DNA of 64,000 nt from positions 868,001 to 932,000 of the forward strand of contig NZ_FNLM01000034.1 in the NCBI RefSeq assembly GCF_900105725.1, in the 5' to 3' direction. The stretch is from Gordonia westfalica (lineage in GTDB: Bacteria > Actinomycetota > Actinomycetes > Mycobacteriales > Mycobacteriaceae). Below the pieces are notes generated by a model, which had not been told where the DNA came from, did not search any database, and was given only the letters and a program-made list of their open reading frames with translations. The translations under genes were made by a program, and so were the position numbers. Of this stretch, positions 29,007 to 38,431 are shown piece by piece; position 1 is the first letter of the stretch; the number at the start of each line of letters is the position of its first letter.

Positions 29007-29858
29007 ATGGCTCGCAGACCGGTGACGCATGCGTTGGACCCGTTGACTCGTAGATGGTGGCGGGCGGTCGGACGGCCCGTCGACCTCTCTACTCCGGACT
29101 TCGCTTTCCTGGCTGCGCCCCACAACGGCCGGCTTGAGGTCGGCGACGCCTGGCTGCACCGATACGAGAAGCGAGGCGAGGTCGACCCGCCGTCGCCGAA
29201 CGCCGGCCTGTTCGACGACATGTCGGTACTCGACGGACCGGACTTCCGGGCTGCGGACCTCCACCCGATGGTCCGCGACTTCTACGAACACACCGGATCG
29301 TGGCGGATGGAGGTCTGGTCGCAATGGAATCCGCTGTTCGCTCCCGGCGGGATGGCTGTCGCCGCGCTGTTCGGCCGGCGCGTCGAACAACTCGCATTGC
29401 CGACCGAACCCCTGTCCGTGAGCCGTGGCATGTCGAGTGAGGTCCGTGTCGTCACCGGCGACTCGGGGCACCGGGAGGGTGCGGCCTGGCTCCGGCGCCT
29501 GCGCCTCGACGGCTCTGCTGTGTACAGCGGGTTCTATCGCTGGGCGGTCCTGCCGGGGCAGCCACAGCCGCACGTCGCGGTCGCCTTTCCGCTCGAACTC
29601 GGCAACGTCCATGTGTTCCTCACCCCACGCGCGGAGGCCGACGGGGCACTGACCTTGACGTCCCGATCTCGTCGATTCGGCGAGGACGGCGCCTACGTGT
29701 CGGTACTCTTCGGCGAGGAGTGGCACTCGGCGCAGCCGCCTCTGCGGGAGTCGTTCCGGGTGTATGTCGACGACGAAGGTGTCCTGCGCACCGATCACGA
29801 ACTGAGGGTCGGGCGATTCCGGGCCTTACGGCTGCACTACCGATTGGAACGGCACTGA
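29007..29858 (+). CDS. Conserved-looking protein of unknown function (283 residues)
   Basis: Starts MARRPVTHALDPLTRRWWRA at ATG 29007. It has no signal peptide and no membrane helix. The sequence is rich in Trp/Arg/Glu, with segments HNGRLEVGDAWLHRYEK, MVRDFYEHTGSWRMEVWSQW and RSRRFGEDGAYVSVLFGEEW. No catalytic motif is recognised. Its open frame extends about 1.7 kb upstream across antisense smc sequence, but that is a GC-bias artefact. It converges with the second HNH gene and breaks the osmC-fpg order seen in mycobacteria. A short palindrome sits at its start. Confidence 0.65.
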   Translation: MARRPVTHALDPLTRRWWRAVGRPVDLSTPDFAFLAAPHNGRLEVGDAWLHRYEKRGEVDPPSPNAGLFDDMSVLDGPDFRAADLHPMVRDFYEHTGSWRMEVWSQWNPLFAPGGMAVAALFGRRVEQLALPTEPLSVSRGMSSEVRVVTGDSGHREGAAWLRRLRLDGSAVYSGFYRWAVLPGQPQPHVAVAFPLELGNVHVFLTPRAEADGALTLTSRSRRFGEDGAYVSVLFGEEWHSAQPPLRESFRVYVDDEGVLRTDHELRVGRFRALRLHYRLERH

Positions 29859-29874
29859 CACCGCGGGCGGGTCG

Positions 29875-31308
29875 TCAGGCCGCCGCCGACTCTCGGCTTG
29901 CGTTGCGTTCCTTCCATTCCCACACCGCGTAGATCACCTCGGTCGCATACCCGAGGTCGAGCTTGCCGCCGCCCACAGGCACTGTCGCATCGGCCGCGAT
30001 CTTCGAGTCTGGCTGCCACAACCCTGGGGCACGTGTCGCGGGACCCACGTCGATCACCGAACCACCCGGCCGGTGGAACGAAAACCGTTGCGCCCCATGA
30101 CCGGTGATGCTGAACTCACCCCGATGCAGCGCACGGTGACAGCTTCCACACAACAGGATCAGGTTGTCCAGCTCGGTCTCCCCACCGGCCGACCAGAACA
30201 CCACGTGATGGGCGTGCAGATGCCGTGTGCGTTCACAGCCGGGCGTCTGGCAGCACCGGTCTCTCAGGAACAACGCCCTGACGAGTGCCTTGTTCGGCGT
30301 TCGCGACCTACGCCCCAACCCCAGCAACGCCAACTTTCCCGGAGCGCCGGAAACCCTGCTGGACAGCGCCTTACGGACCGCAGCACCGCAGTGCGCCTCC
30401 TCCAACTCGGCCTCCGACAGTGCCGGCCCGTCGTCAAGGTGGGCCTGTTCCCCACCCTCGTCGGTATGGATCAGAATCTCGGCTCCCGGCGCAAGATCAG
30501 GCATCGCGATCCCCTCGTGCACCATGTCGGCCATCGCCACCATCGCCGGCGCCAGATTCGACGGCACATTCCGCCACAGGTCCCGCCGATTCGCCGGCTT
30601 GACCTCGGAATCCGGTTCTCCCTCCACGGTCTCCAACTCGCTCGAAGCGTTCCGCGGAACGTTCGACACCGCAGGCAGATCCGCATCGTCGCAGGTCCGG
30701 GTTCGTTCGTACTCCGCGCGGACCGCACCGGCCAGGACCCGGGCACCATCAAGCGGAGACAGCCTCAGCGACACCAACAAGGAGCCATCCGCATTCCACT
30801 TCCACCGGCCTGTCGACTCCACCGGCGGCCGATCCCCCGACTCGATGCCACGATCCCGATCGATCTGCCCCATCGCACGTACCGCCCGCTCCAGCTGCGA
30901 CGCAGTACAGGACAACGCCAGATTCACCAGCTCCTTCTCCCGCAACGAGGTCGCCACGCGCGTCAGCGCCCGCACCTTCGAATACGACAACCGCCCCGCA
31001 CCGAAAGCCTGCCGAATCAGCGGCAACTCCGTCAAAGCCTTCGCCACCCGCACCTGCTCCTGCGCCGTGCGCTGAGAAACACCGGCCTTCCACGACAACC
31101 AGTGCGCGAGCGAATGAATACCCGGCCCTCGCCACGACTCCCGCTCATCCAACTCCGCAACCAGAGACAAGAACTCGGCGGTGAGCGCGGTGATCTGCGC
31201 GGCATGACCCAGCACTCTGCTTTCCAACGCCTCATCGGACAGAGACGCCGGATCCGCGCCGTCGAACATCGACGACACATTCTCACCGTGCAGCACCGAA
31301 ACAGACAC
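29875..31308 (-). CDS. DUF222 / HNH endonuclease (13E12-repeat family), copy 2
   Basis: 477 residues, GTG start at 31308 preceded by CTGGGGGC; ATG 31269 is an alternative. The N-terminal DUF222 region contains FLSLVAELDERESWRGPGIH and AHWLSWKAGVSQRTAQEQVR. The C-terminal HNH nuclease is complete: CCQTPGCERTRHLHAHHVVF, WSAGGETELDNLILLCGSCH and RALHRGEF (HH-N-H plus four zinc cysteines). It diverges strongly from copy 1 at 4961. Its coding region contains a 15-base sequence (30647-30661) also present in the palindrome after fpg. Confidence 0.9.
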   Translation of the reverse strand: MSVSVLHGENVSSMFDGADPASLSDEALESRVLGHAAQITALTAEFLSLVAELDERESWRGPGIHSLAHWLSWKAGVSQRTAQEQVRVAKALTELPLIRQAFGAGRLSYSKVRALTRVATSLREKELVNLALSCTASQLERAVRAMGQIDRDRGIESGDRPPVESTGRWKWNADGSLLVSLRLSPLDGARVLAGAVRAEYERTRTCDDADLPAVSNVPRNASSELETVEGEPDSEVKPANRRDLWRNVPSNLAPAMVAMADMVHEGIAMPDLAPGAEILIHTDEGGEQAHLDDGPALSEAELEEAHCGAAVRKALSSRVSGAPGKLALLGLGRRSRTPNKALVRALFLRDRCCQTPGCERTRHLHAHHVVFWSAGGETELDNLILLCGSCHRALHRGEFSITGHGAQRFSFHRPGGSVIDVGPATRAPGLWQPDSKIAADATVPVGGGKLDLGYATEVIYAVWEWKERNASRESAAA

Positions 31309-31386
31309 CCCAAGCCCCCAGCTGTTCGAACGGATATGCGAACAACTTAGCGGCGCCCACCGACAAAATGCCTGGCCACGTGTCTA

Positions 31387-31408
31387 CGAGCGTTCCGCGG
31401 AACGCTCG
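31387..31408. terminator. Perfect 22-bp palindrome at the 3' end of fpg
   Basis: An exact palindrome with half-site CGAGCGTTCCG and centre CGCG. It begins seven bases after the fpg stop and lies 79 bases before the second HNH gene's start. Its core GCGTTCCGCGGAACG recurs at 30647-30661 inside that HNH gene. There is no T-run. It could be a terminator, a protein-binding site or an endonuclease-linked sequence. Confidence 0.55.
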
Positions 31409-31414
31409 AAGCCT

Positions 31415-32275
31415 TCAGCGCGCGCGACGCCGAGGAGCAGTCTGGCACTTCGGGCAGAAGTACGAGCTGCGGTTCATGAACGACTCCCGGCGCATGATCG
31501 CCCCGCAGCGACGGCACGGCTGCCCTTCGCGTCCGTAGGCGTTGAGCGACCGCTCGAAGTAGCCCGACTGCCCGTTGACGTTCACGTACAGCGCATCGAA
31601 GGACGTGCCCCCGACCTCCACCGCCTCGGTCATCACCGCGGTCGCCGCCTCGATCAGTTCGAGCAGCTTTTTGCGTGAGATCGTCTCGGCGACACGCGCA
31701 CCGTGAAGTCGGGCCCGCCACAGCGCCTCGTCGGCGTAGATGTTGCCGACCCCGGAGATGACCGTCTGGTCGAGCAGGACGCGTTTGATCTCGGAGTGCT
31801 TGGCGCGCATGCGCGTTACGACGCCCGCCGCGTCGAAGGCGGGGTCGAACGGGTCGGGCGCGATGCGCGCCACCGACACCGGGATGTCGTCCACATAATC
31901 GTCGAGATGCCAGCCGCCGAAGGTGCGCTGGTCCACGAAGCGAAGTTCGTTGTCGTCGTCGAGGTGCGCGCGGATACGGAGATGGGTGTGATCGGGTGCC
32001 CCGTCGCGGGCGATCAGCATCTGCCCGCTCATGCCCAGATGTACGACGAGGGCGGCGCGGTCGGTGTCGTCGGCGACATCGATCCACATGTACTTGCCGC
32101 GACGACGCACCCCGGTGACGTGTTTGCCGGCCAGGCGACCGATCAGATCGGGCTCGCCGCCGACGTGACGACGCGCGGAGCGGGGATGGAGAACCTCGAC
32201 CGAGGTCACCGTCCGCCCGGTCAGATGCTTCTCGAGACCCATCCGTACGGTCTCGACCTCGGGTAGTTCAGGCAT
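31415..32275 (-). CDS. mutM: Formamidopyrimidine-DNA glycosylase
   Basis: 286 residues. MutM/Fpg excises 8-oxoguanine and formamidopyrimidines. The N-terminal catalytic [10 protein letters not shown] (Pro1/Glu2), the [10 protein letters not shown] and [11 protein letters not shown] segments, the helix-two-turn-helix [18 protein letters not shown] and the zinc finger [20 protein letters not shown] followed by CPKC are all present. It is in the same place as Rv2924c, next to rnc, 12 bases from the rnc stop. Confidence 0.95.
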   Translation of the reverse strand: MPELPEVETVRMGLEKHLTGRTVTSVEVLHPRSARRHVGGEPDLIGRLAGKHVTGVRRRGKYMWIDVADDTDRAALVVHLGMSGQMLIARDGAPDHTHLRIRAHLDDDNELRFVDQRTFGGWHLDDYVDDIPVSVARIAPDPFDPAFDAAGVVTRMRAKHSEIKRVLLDQTVISGVGNIYADEALWRARLHGARVAETISRKKLLELIEAATAVMTEAVEVGGTSFDALYVNVNGQSGYFERSLNAYGREGQPCRRCGAIMRRESFMNRSSYFCPKCQTAPRRRAR

Positions 32276-32287
32276 GAACTGCCGGTG

Positions 32288-33013
32288 TCACGAGGAGGAG
32301 GCGGCGCGTTCGGTGAGCGCCGTCCACGCGAGCGCAGCCGCCTGCTGCTCGGCCTCTTTCTTGGTGCGTCCGACGCCCTCGCCCAGGTTCTCCCCCGCGA
32401 CCATCGCGATCGCGGTGAACTCCTTGTTGTGGTCCGGGCCGGTGGACGAGATCTGGTACTGCGGCGGGCCGTAACCGCGCTCGGAGCTCAGCTCCTGCAG
32501 CGAGGTCTTCCAGTCCAGTCCGGCGCCGAGTTGCCCCGCCTTCTCGATGCGCTCGTCGAACAGACGCAGGATGATCCGCTGCGAGGTCTCCAGCCCGTGG
32601 CTGAGAAACACCGCGCCGAACAGCGATTCGAGGCCGTCGGCTAGGATCGAGTCCTTGTCGCGACCGCCGGTCATCTCCTCGCCGCGGCCGAGGTACAGGT
32701 ACATTCCCAGGCCGCCCTCCCCGAGACCGCGCGCCACGTCGGCGAGGGCATGCATGTTCACCACGCTGGCACGAATCTTGGCGAGCTCGCCCTCCGGCCG
32801 ATCGGGGAAATGCAGGTACAGGCGTTCGGTGATCACCACGCCGAGGACGGAGTCCCCGAGGAACTCCAGACGCTCGTTGGTCGGCAGACCGCCGTGCTCG
32901 TAGGCGTACGAACGGTGCGTGAGCGCCAGCGTCAGAAGGTCTTCGGGGATGTCGGTGTCGAGCGCGGCGAGCAACGCGGCCCGCCGACCATCCTCACGTT
33001 TGGTCTCAGTCAC
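32288..33013 (-). CDS. rnc: Ribonuclease III
   Basis: 241 residues. RNase III cuts double-stranded RNA in rRNA and mRNA processing. The signature [20 protein letters not shown] holds catalytic Glu and Asp residues; a further acidic pair sits in [16 protein letters not shown]. The C-terminal dsRNA-binding domain includes [20 protein letters not shown] and ends in [18 protein letters not shown]. It overlaps the DUF177 gene by eight bases and lies before fpg. Confidence 0.95.
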   Translation of the reverse strand: MTETKREDGRRAALLAALDTDIPEDLLTLALTHRSYAYEHGGLPTNERLEFLGDSVLGVVITERLYLHFPDRPEGELAKIRASVVNMHALADVARGLGEGGLGMYLYLGRGEEMTGGRDKDSILADGLESLFGAVFLSHGLETSQRIILRLFDERIEKAGQLGAGLDWKTSLQELSSERGYGPPQYQISSTGPDHNKEFTAIAMVAGENLGEGVGRTKKEAEQQAAALAWTALTERAASSS

Positions 33014-33641
33014 GACGGTCCTGGTCGTCCGGGTTCCCGTCTTCCGAGATTTCGGAGAACTTGTCGGCGAGACCGGCCCACCGGGGGTCGATCAGCTCGT
33101 GCGCGTGACCGGGTTCGGCGACCGCGAGCCGGATGCCGCACACCTGGCACAGCCCCTCACAGTCCTCTGAACAGAGCGGCGACATCGGCAGTTCCAGCGC
33201 CACCGCGTCGATGATCGACTGCTCGAGATCGATGCGGTCGTCGACGATGCGGTGCACGTCGTCTTCCTCGGTGGTCTGCTCGGTCACGCTGTCCGGGTAG
33301 GCGAACAGTTCGGTCAGGAACACGGTCACCGTGCCGTCGATCGGTTCGAGACAACGCGAGCACTGACCGGTGGTCTCACCGCAGACGGTGCCGGTCACCA
33401 GGATTCCCTCGCTGACCGACTCGAGACGGAGGTCGAGGTCGACCTCGGAGCCGGCCGCGATACCGATCATCTCGACCCCGAGCTTGTCGGTGGTCGTCAC
33501 CGTCCGGTGAACCTCCGACATGGTGCCGGGGCGACGACCCAACGACCGGACGTCGAGGACGAAGGGATCGCGCCGCGGCGCGGAATCGGGACCGTGCGAC
33601 GTTTCAGATGTCACAGCATGATCAGACACAATCTGCACCAT
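33006..33641 (-). CDS. DUF177 (YceD-like) protein
   Basis: About 211 residues starting at [20 protein letters not shown]; an ATG seven codons earlier is possible. Conserved cysteine pairs appear in [15 protein letters not shown] and [14 protein letters not shown]. YceD-like proteins are linked to 23S rRNA/ribosome biogenesis and usually precede rpmF; here no rpmF follows, and it lies before rnc as in Rv2926c. The frame remains open upstream but the extension looks non-coding. Confidence 0.85.
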   Translation of the reverse strand: MVQIVSDHAVTSETSHGPDSAPRRDPFVLDVRSLGRRPGTMSEVHRTVTTTDKLGVEMIGIAAGSEVDLDLRLESVSEGILVTGTVCGETTGQCSRCLEPIDGTVTVFLTELFAYPDSVTEQTTEEDDVHRIVDDRIDLEQSIIDAVALELPMSPLCSEDCEGLCQVCGIRLAVAEPGHAHELIDPRWAGLADKFSEISEDGNPDDQDRRD

Positions 33642-33693
33642 ACGCTGGCGATCACGAATCATCGACTGCCGCCGACGGCGTGTGCCGACTCGG

Positions 33694-34542
33694 TCACACC
33701 GCCAGCGGGGAGCCCTGGTCGCGGTCGTAGGAATTCCGGGTCGACGTCTCACGCGAACGTGTGTTCTCGCCGCGGGATTCGCGTGCCGGCTCCTCGACGC
33801 TGCGCGGATACTCGACATAGTCGTGCATCCCGGCGCCGGTCCGCAGCTGATGACGTCCACGGTTCACCGAACGCAGTGTGCCGGTGAGGATCTCCTCGAA
33901 CTGGGCCAGCTTCTCGTCGACGTAGACATCGCAGTCCCCGCGCAGACGATCGGCCTCGGCGTGTGCGGCGTCGATGATGCGCTCGGCCTCCGACTTGGCC
34001 GCGCCGACGACCTCGGTCTCGGAGACGAGACGCTGCTGTTCGGCGATGCCGTCGGCCACCGACTTGTCGTAGGTGTTGTTCGCCGCATCGACGGTGCGCT
34101 GCGCCTCGGCCCGCGCCCGTCCGGTGACCGCCTCGAACTCACGGGCGGCACTGGTCTGCAGCCGGCGCGCTTCCTCGGTGGCGTCCTCGACGAGCGAATG
34201 CGAGTGCGAGCTCGCCTCGTCGACCATGCGATCGGCCTGAGCTTTGGCCTCGGACAGGATGCGGTCGGCCTCCGCGCGGGCGTGGGCGAGCACGGCCTCG
34301 GATTCGGAGTCGGCCTTGGCAACCGTCGTCTCGGCATGCTCCCGCGCATCGCCGATCAGCGTGTCGCGCTGGTCGAGGACGTCCTGCGCGTCGTCGAGTT
34401 CGCCCGGGATGGAGTCCTTGATGTCGTCGAGGAGTTCGAGCACGTCACCACGCGGCACGACGCAGCCCGCGGTCATCGGCACACTCCGTGCCTCCTCGAC
34501 AATCGCCACGAGCTCGTCGAGAGCCTCAAATACCCGGTACAC
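33694..34542 (-). CDS. sepIVA: DivIVA-domain cell division protein SepIVA
   Basis: About 282 residues, the orthologue of M. tuberculosis Rv2927c (SepIVA). The GTG at 34542 gives VYRVFEALDELVAIVEEARS, which matches the mycobacterial N-terminus, followed by VPRGDVLELLDDIKDSIPGE. A long coiled coil, rich in Ala/Glu/Arg, extends from about residue 55 to 235. The C-terminal tail is polar and unstructured. SepIVA is a septal-site organiser needed for division and polar growth in mycobacteria. It is between DUF177 and coaD, as in that genus. Confidence 0.88.
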   Translation of the reverse strand: MYRVFEALDELVAIVEEARSVPMTAGCVVPRGDVLELLDDIKDSIPGELDDAQDVLDQRDTLIGDAREHAETTVAKADSESEAVLAHARAEADRILSEAKAQADRMVDEASSHSHSLVEDATEEARRLQTSAAREFEAVTGRARAEAQRTVDAANNTYDKSVADGIAEQQRLVSETEVVGAAKSEAERIIDAAHAEADRLRGDCDVYVDEKLAQFEEILTGTLRSVNRGRHQLRTGAGMHDYVEYPRSVEEPARESRGENTRSRETSTRNSYDRDQGSPLAV

Positions 34543-34679
34543 AGCCACCCCAATCCGGCGCTTGCCTGTTTGCAACAGTTGGTGAATCTGTGACTATTGT
34601 GCCGAATGTTGCGCCTGTGATTAGTGAAGCGCGTGGGGTGTGTCGCGGTTTTCGCAGGTGACTCGCGAACCTCGACGCC

Positions 34680-35168
34680 TCAGACGGACCGCTCCCCCGT
34701 CAGCTTCGCGTTCAGCGACTTGTGGACATGGGCCGACAGGAAGGGCGTGACGTCGCCGCCGAGCTTGGCCACCTCCTTGACCAGCGAACTCGACACATGA
34801 GCGAACCGGGGGTCGGTGAGGAGGAAGACGGTCTCCACGTCGGCCAGAGCACGGTTCATCTGGGCCATCGGGACCTCGTAGTCGAAGTCCACCGCCGAGC
34901 GCAACCCCTTGACGATCGTGTGGATCGACTCCTGCTTCAGATACTCGACGAGAAGCCCCTCCCAGCGATCGACCCGAACGCCGGGCAGATCGGCGCAGTC
35001 CTCCTCGATGAGGGCGATGCGCTCGTCGACGCTGAACATCCCACGCTTGTTGGGATTGACCACCACGGTGATGACCACCTCGTCAAAACACGCCGCGGCG
35101 CGTTCGACCACGTACCGGTGGCCGAGGGTGAAGGGATCGAAGGAACCGGGACACACTGCCGTCGTCAT
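34680..35168 (-). CDS. coaD: Phosphopantetheine adenylyltransferase
   Basis: 162 residues. CoaD makes dephospho-CoA from 4'-phosphopantetheine and ATP. CPGSFDPFTLGHRYVVERAA includes the T/HxGH ATP-binding motif. VKGLRSAVDFDYEVPMAQMN and the ISSTxVRE-like VSSSLVKEVAKLGGDVTPFL are present. It is 38 bases from rsmD, with which it is usually cotranscribed. It corresponds to Rv2965c. Confidence 0.95.
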   Translation of the reverse strand: MTTAVCPGSFDPFTLGHRYVVERAAACFDEVVITVVVNPNKRGMFSVDERIALIEEDCADLPGVRVDRWEGLLVEYLKQESIHTIVKGLRSAVDFDYEVPMAQMNRALADVETVFLLTDPRFAHVSSSLVKEVAKLGGDVTPFLSAHVHKSLNAKLTGERSV

Positions 35169-35206
35169 GGCCTGAACTTACCGTCAGGTCTCCGACACGA
35201 GGCAGG

Positions 35207-35767
35207 TCAGGCGCCGGTGAACTCCCCGACCTCGACGCGGGTGTCGCCGTAGTTCTTGTCCGCCACGATCTCGAAGCCGGCGGGCCAGATGTCGCCGGAC
35301 GCCCGGGCGGAACGTTCCACCACGACGAGCGCGTCCGGCGCCAGGCGCGTCGCCGCCAGCCGGGTCAGATCCTCCGACAGCGCGGCCGCGTCGACCGCGT
35401 ACGGCGGGTCGGAGAACACGAGGTCGTATGTACGCTCGGGCGGCGAGGACAGATAGGCGGACACCGCGCGGGTGATCACCGTCGTCGAGCATGCGATCCC
35501 GCACGCTTTCACATTGGCCCCGATCACCGCGGCGGCCTTGCGGGCCGAATCGACGAAGGTCGCGCCGGCGGCACCGCGCGACACCGCCTCGATCCCGAGG
35601 GCGCCGGAACCGGCGTAGAGATCGAGGACCCAGAGACCGTCGAGATCGAACCGGGCGTCGAGCATGTTGAAGACCGACTCGCGGACACGGTCAGAAGTGG
35701 GACGAGTTCCCTCGTCCGGAACACGGAGCCGCCTACCCCGCAGCTCGCCCGCGATGATCCTCGTCAT
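35207..35767 (-). CDS. rsmD: 16S rRNA (guanine-966-N2)-methyltransferase RsmD
   Basis: 186 residues from ATG 35767 ([20 protein letters not shown]). The SAM-binding motif is [20 protein letters not shown], and the catalytic motif is [10 protein letters not shown]. Both are intact. It pairs with coaD as in Rv2966c. A CRP-type site lies 54 bases upstream in the shared intergenic region with ectA and could affect either gene. Confidence 0.94.
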   Translation of the reverse strand: MTRIIAGELRGRRLRVPDEGTRPTSDRVRESVFNMLDARFDLDGLWVLDLYAGSGALGIEAVSRGAAGATFVDSARKAAAVIGANVKACGIACSTTVITRAVSAYLSSPPERTYDLVFSDPPYAVDAAALSEDLTRLAATRLAPDALVVVERSARASGDIWPAGFEIVADKNYGDTRVEVGEFTGA

Positions 35768-35820
35768 GCGGCCATTCTGCTCCCCCGTGAGCCCACGAAT
35801 CGACGTCCGGGTAACACTCT

Positions 35821-35836
35821 TGTGACCCACTTCACA
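35821..35836. promoter_or_regulatory. CRP/GlxR binding site between rsmD and ectA
   Basis: TGTGA-CCCACT-TCACA is an exact match to the consensus TGTGA-N6-TCACA. It is 54 bases from the rsmD start and 96 bases before the ectA ATG. Binding of a cAMP receptor protein would link ectoine synthesis or rsmD to carbon or cAMP status. Confidence 0.7.
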
Positions 35837-35931
35837 TTGCATGCCTGAGCAGGTAGAAGGTAGTGGATCGATGGGGCAATTTCGGCTGGTGGGTGACTTC
35901 CCCGATACCCGTTGTTAACGTCGAGAGCGTT

Positions 35932-36459
35932 ATGAGCCCTTCACAAACAAGAAGTGCCCCAACAACTGTCCTCACCGTCGACTATCGGATGCCTACTGTC
36001 GCCGACGGCACTCGCTTCTGGGAAATCGCCTCGGACTCAAAGGTTCTCGACGTCAACTCGTCGTACTCCTATGTGCTGTGGTGCCACGACTTCGCCCAGA
36101 CCTCGATCGTCGCCGAATTCGACGGCCGGGCAGTCGGTTTCGTCACCGGCTACCGCCGTCAGAACGACCCCTCGACCCTCATGGTCTGGCAGGTCGCCGT
36201 CGACGACTCGATGCGCGGCCACGGCATCGCCGGGTCGATGCTGCATCACCTCTTCGATCGCGTGAACCGTCACGGGATGGTGGCGATGCACACCACGATC
36301 AGCCCCGACAACATTCCGTCGCAACGGCTGTTCGAGTCGGTGGCCAAGGCACGCGGGCTCCGTTTCGAGCGTCGTGACCTGTTCGCCGCCAACGCTTTTC
36401 CGGACTCTCACGAGCCCGAGGACCTCTACATGCTGGAACCGGAGATCCCCGAGCCGTAG
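35932..36459 (+). CDS. ectA: L-2,4-diaminobutyrate acetyltransferase
   Basis: 175 residues, ATG 35932 (MSPSQTRSAPTTVLTVDYRM). EctA acetylates diaminobutyrate, the second step of ectoine synthesis. The GNAT acetyl-CoA motif A is VAVDDSMRGHGIAGSMLHHL, and HTTISPDNIPSQRLFESVAK and AFPDSHEPEDLYML are typical. The frame extends about 23 codons upstream, but the ATG with GAGAG before it is preferred. It begins an ectABC set; an unusual 221-base gap separates it from ectB. Confidence 0.95.
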   Translation: MSPSQTRSAPTTVLTVDYRMPTVADGTRFWEIASDSKVLDVNSSYSYVLWCHDFAQTSIVAEFDGRAVGFVTGYRRQNDPSTLMVWQVAVDDSMRGHGIAGSMLHHLFDRVNRHGMVAMHTTISPDNIPSQRLFESVAKARGLRFERRDLFAANAFPDSHEPEDLYMLEPEIPEP

Positions 36460-36483
36460 AGCTCGCGCGTGATCCCTCGGCAC

Positions 36484-36521
36484 CCGGATCGTGATGAGAG
36501 TCGCTGCACTCTCATATCCGG
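36484..36521 (+). terminator. Two-part stem-loop between ectA and ectB (attenuator-like)
   Basis: Inner perfect arms ATGAGAGT (36494-36501) and ACTCTCAT (36508-36515) around CGCTGC, extended by outer arms CCGGAT (36484-36489) and ATCCGG (36516-36521). It starts 25 bases after the ectA stop. No T-run follows, so partial termination or RNA stabilisation is inferred. Confidence 0.45.
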
Positions 36522-36680
36522 AATGCGAAGTGCCCCAAGCCCGTTGGCACATTCCAGAACAAGTTGCCGAAAACCGGCATGAATTCCCGAGTTCTGGGTA
36601 CTCGCGGTCGTCGAACCGCACCGGAACTCCTGCGCTCACACAGATGTAGCGCGGCTATACCAAGAAGAAGGAAGCACGCT

Positions 36681-37970
36681 ATGCAACTTCTCGACAGCAG
36701 TCCCGTTCTCGACAAGAAGATCGACGATTCCGTCTTCACCACCCACGAATCCGAGGTGCGCAGCTACTGCCGCAACTGGCCGGCGGTCTTCACCACCGCC
36801 AAGGATTCCTACATCACCGACCAGAACGGTCGGGAGTACCTGGACTTCTTCGCCGGCGCCGGTTCGCTGAACTACGGCCACAACAACGAGGTGCTGAAGA
36901 AGGCGCTCATCGACTACATCGCGTCCGACGGCATCACCCACGGCCTCGACATGGCCACCGTCGCCAAGGGCAACTTCATCGAGAAGTTCACCAAGCACAT
37001 CCTCGCGCCGCGTGGACTCGACTACAAGATCCAGTTCCCCGGCCCGACCGGAACCAACGCCGTCGAATCGGCCCTCAAGCTGGCCCGCAAGGTGACCGGC
37101 CGTGAGTCGATCATCAGCTTCACCAACGCATTCCACGGCATGACGCTGGGCTCGCTGTCGGTGACCGGCAACTCGATGAAGCGCGCCGGCGCCGGCATCC
37201 CCCTGGTTCACGCGACCCCGATGCCGTTCGACAACTACTTCGGCGGCGTCATGGAGGACTTCGCCTGGTTCGAGCGCGTCCTCGACGACTCGGGCAGCGG
37301 CCTCAACCGCCCCGCCGCGGTGATCGTCGAGACCGTGCAGGGCGAGGGCGGCGTCAACGTCGCACGCGCCGAGTGGCTGCGCGCGCTCTCCGATCTGTGC
37401 GAGCGCCGCGACATCCTGCTCATCGTCGACGACGTCCAGATGGGCTGCGGCCGCACCGGCGAGTTCTTCTCCTTCGAGGAGGCCGGCATCAAGCCAGACA
37501 TCGTCACCCTGTCCAAGTCGATCAGCGGCTACGGTCTGCCCTTCGCACTGACCCTGTTCAAGCCCGAGCTCGACGTCTGGACGCCGGGTGAGCACAACGG
37601 CACCTTCCGCGGCAACAACCCCGCCTTCGTCACCGCCGCCAAGGCCATCGAGACCTACTGGTCCGACGACACCCTGAGCCGCGAGATCCACGCCAAGGGT
37701 GAGCGCATCAACGAGGTCTTCACCGACCTCTGCAACCGATACGAAGGCATCTCGACCCGCGGTCGCGGCATGGTCCGCGGCCTGGCGTTCGAGGACCACA
37801 CGGCCGCCGGGAAGGTCTGTGCGCAGGCCTTCGGCGCCGGCCTGCTCGCCGAGACGTCGGGCCCGTCCGACGAGGTCGTCAAGCTGCTCCCGCCGCTGAC
37901 CATCTCGCGCGAGGACCTCGACCGCGGCCTGTCCATCCTTTCCGACGCAGTCAAGGAGGTGATCGGATGA
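36681..37970 (+). CDS. ectB: Diaminobutyrate-2-oxoglutarate transaminase
   Basis: 429 residues, class III aminotransferase, first step of ectoine synthesis: aspartate-semialdehyde plus glutamate to diaminobutyrate. The start ATG 36681 follows AGAAGGAAG. The PLP pocket includes [55 protein letters not shown] and the Schiff-base Lys in [14 protein letters not shown]. Length is normal. ectC follows with a four-base overlap. Confidence 0.96.
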   Translation: MQLLDSSPVLDKKIDDSVFTTHESEVRSYCRNWPAVFTTAKDSYITDQNGREYLDFFAGAGSLNYGHNNEVLKKALIDYIASDGITHGLDMATVAKGNFIEKFTKHILAPRGLDYKIQFPGPTGTNAVESALKLARKVTGRESIISFTNAFHGMTLGSLSVTGNSMKRAGAGIPLVHATPMPFDNYFGGVMEDFAWFERVLDDSGSGLNRPAAVIVETVQGEGGVNVARAEWLRALSDLCERRDILLIVDDVQMGCGRTGEFFSFEEAGIKPDIVTLSKSISGYGLPFALTLFKPELDVWTPGEHNGTFRGNNPAFVTAAKAIETYWSDDTLSREIHAKGERINEVFTDLCNRYEGISTRGRGMVRGLAFEDHTAAGKVCAQAFGAGLLAETSGPSDEVVKLLPPLTISREDLDRGLSILSDAVKEVIG

Positions 37971-38407
37971 TCGTCCGAACCACCGAAGAGATCACCGGTA
38001 CCGAGCGCGACGTCGCCGACGGCCACTGGCGCTCCAAGCGCATCGTGCTCGGCGGCGACGGTGTGGGATTCTCGTTCCACGAGACCACCATCGAGGCCGG
38101 CAGCGTGAACGAGTTCCACTACGCCAACCACATCGAGGCCGTCTGGCTCGTCGAGGGCACCGGCACCCTGCTCAATCGGGAAACCGGCGAGACCCATCCG
38201 CTGGCGCCCGGCACGATGTACCTGCTGAACGGCCACGAGCGTCACACGGTGACCGCCGACACCCAGATGCGCATGCTGTGCGTGTTCAATCCCCCGGTGG
38301 TCGGCACCGAGGTGCACGACGAGAACGGCGTGTACCCGCTGGTCGCCGTTCCGCAGCCGACCGGGAAGCATGCCGAGGAGGCCCTCGAGGAGACCGCGGC
38401 GTCCTGA
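37967..38407 (+). CDS. ectC: L-ectoine synthase
   Basis: 146 residues, cupin fold, cyclises N-acetyl-diaminobutyrate to ectoine. It begins [20 protein letters not shown], with the metal/substrate segments [20 protein letters not shown] and [12 protein letters not shown], then [20 protein letters not shown] and [24 protein letters not shown] overlap with ectB indicates translational coupling. No ectD hydroxylase follows, so the product is probably ectoine alone. A strong hairpin 25 bases downstream probably ends the operon. Confidence 0.95.
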   Translation: MIVRTTEEITGTERDVADGHWRSKRIVLGGDGVGFSFHETTIEAGSVNEFHYANHIEAVWLVEGTGTLLNRETGETHPLAPGTMYLLNGHERHTVTADTQMRMLCVFNPPVVGTEVHDENGVYPLVAVPQPTGKHAEEALEETAAS

Positions 38408-38431
38408 CGCACGAACCTCGCAGAACACCCC

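Noticed and set aside
31309..31335. Possible SOS/LexA box upstream of the second HNH gene
   Set aside because: GTTCGAAC and a second CGAAC are present, but as direct repeats; the CGAAC-N4-GTTCG arrangement of mycobacterial LexA sites is absent.
36636..37799. A 387-codon open frame antisense to ectB
   Set aside because: GC-bias shadow; low-complexity Gly/Val/Asp sequence and full ectB on the other strand.
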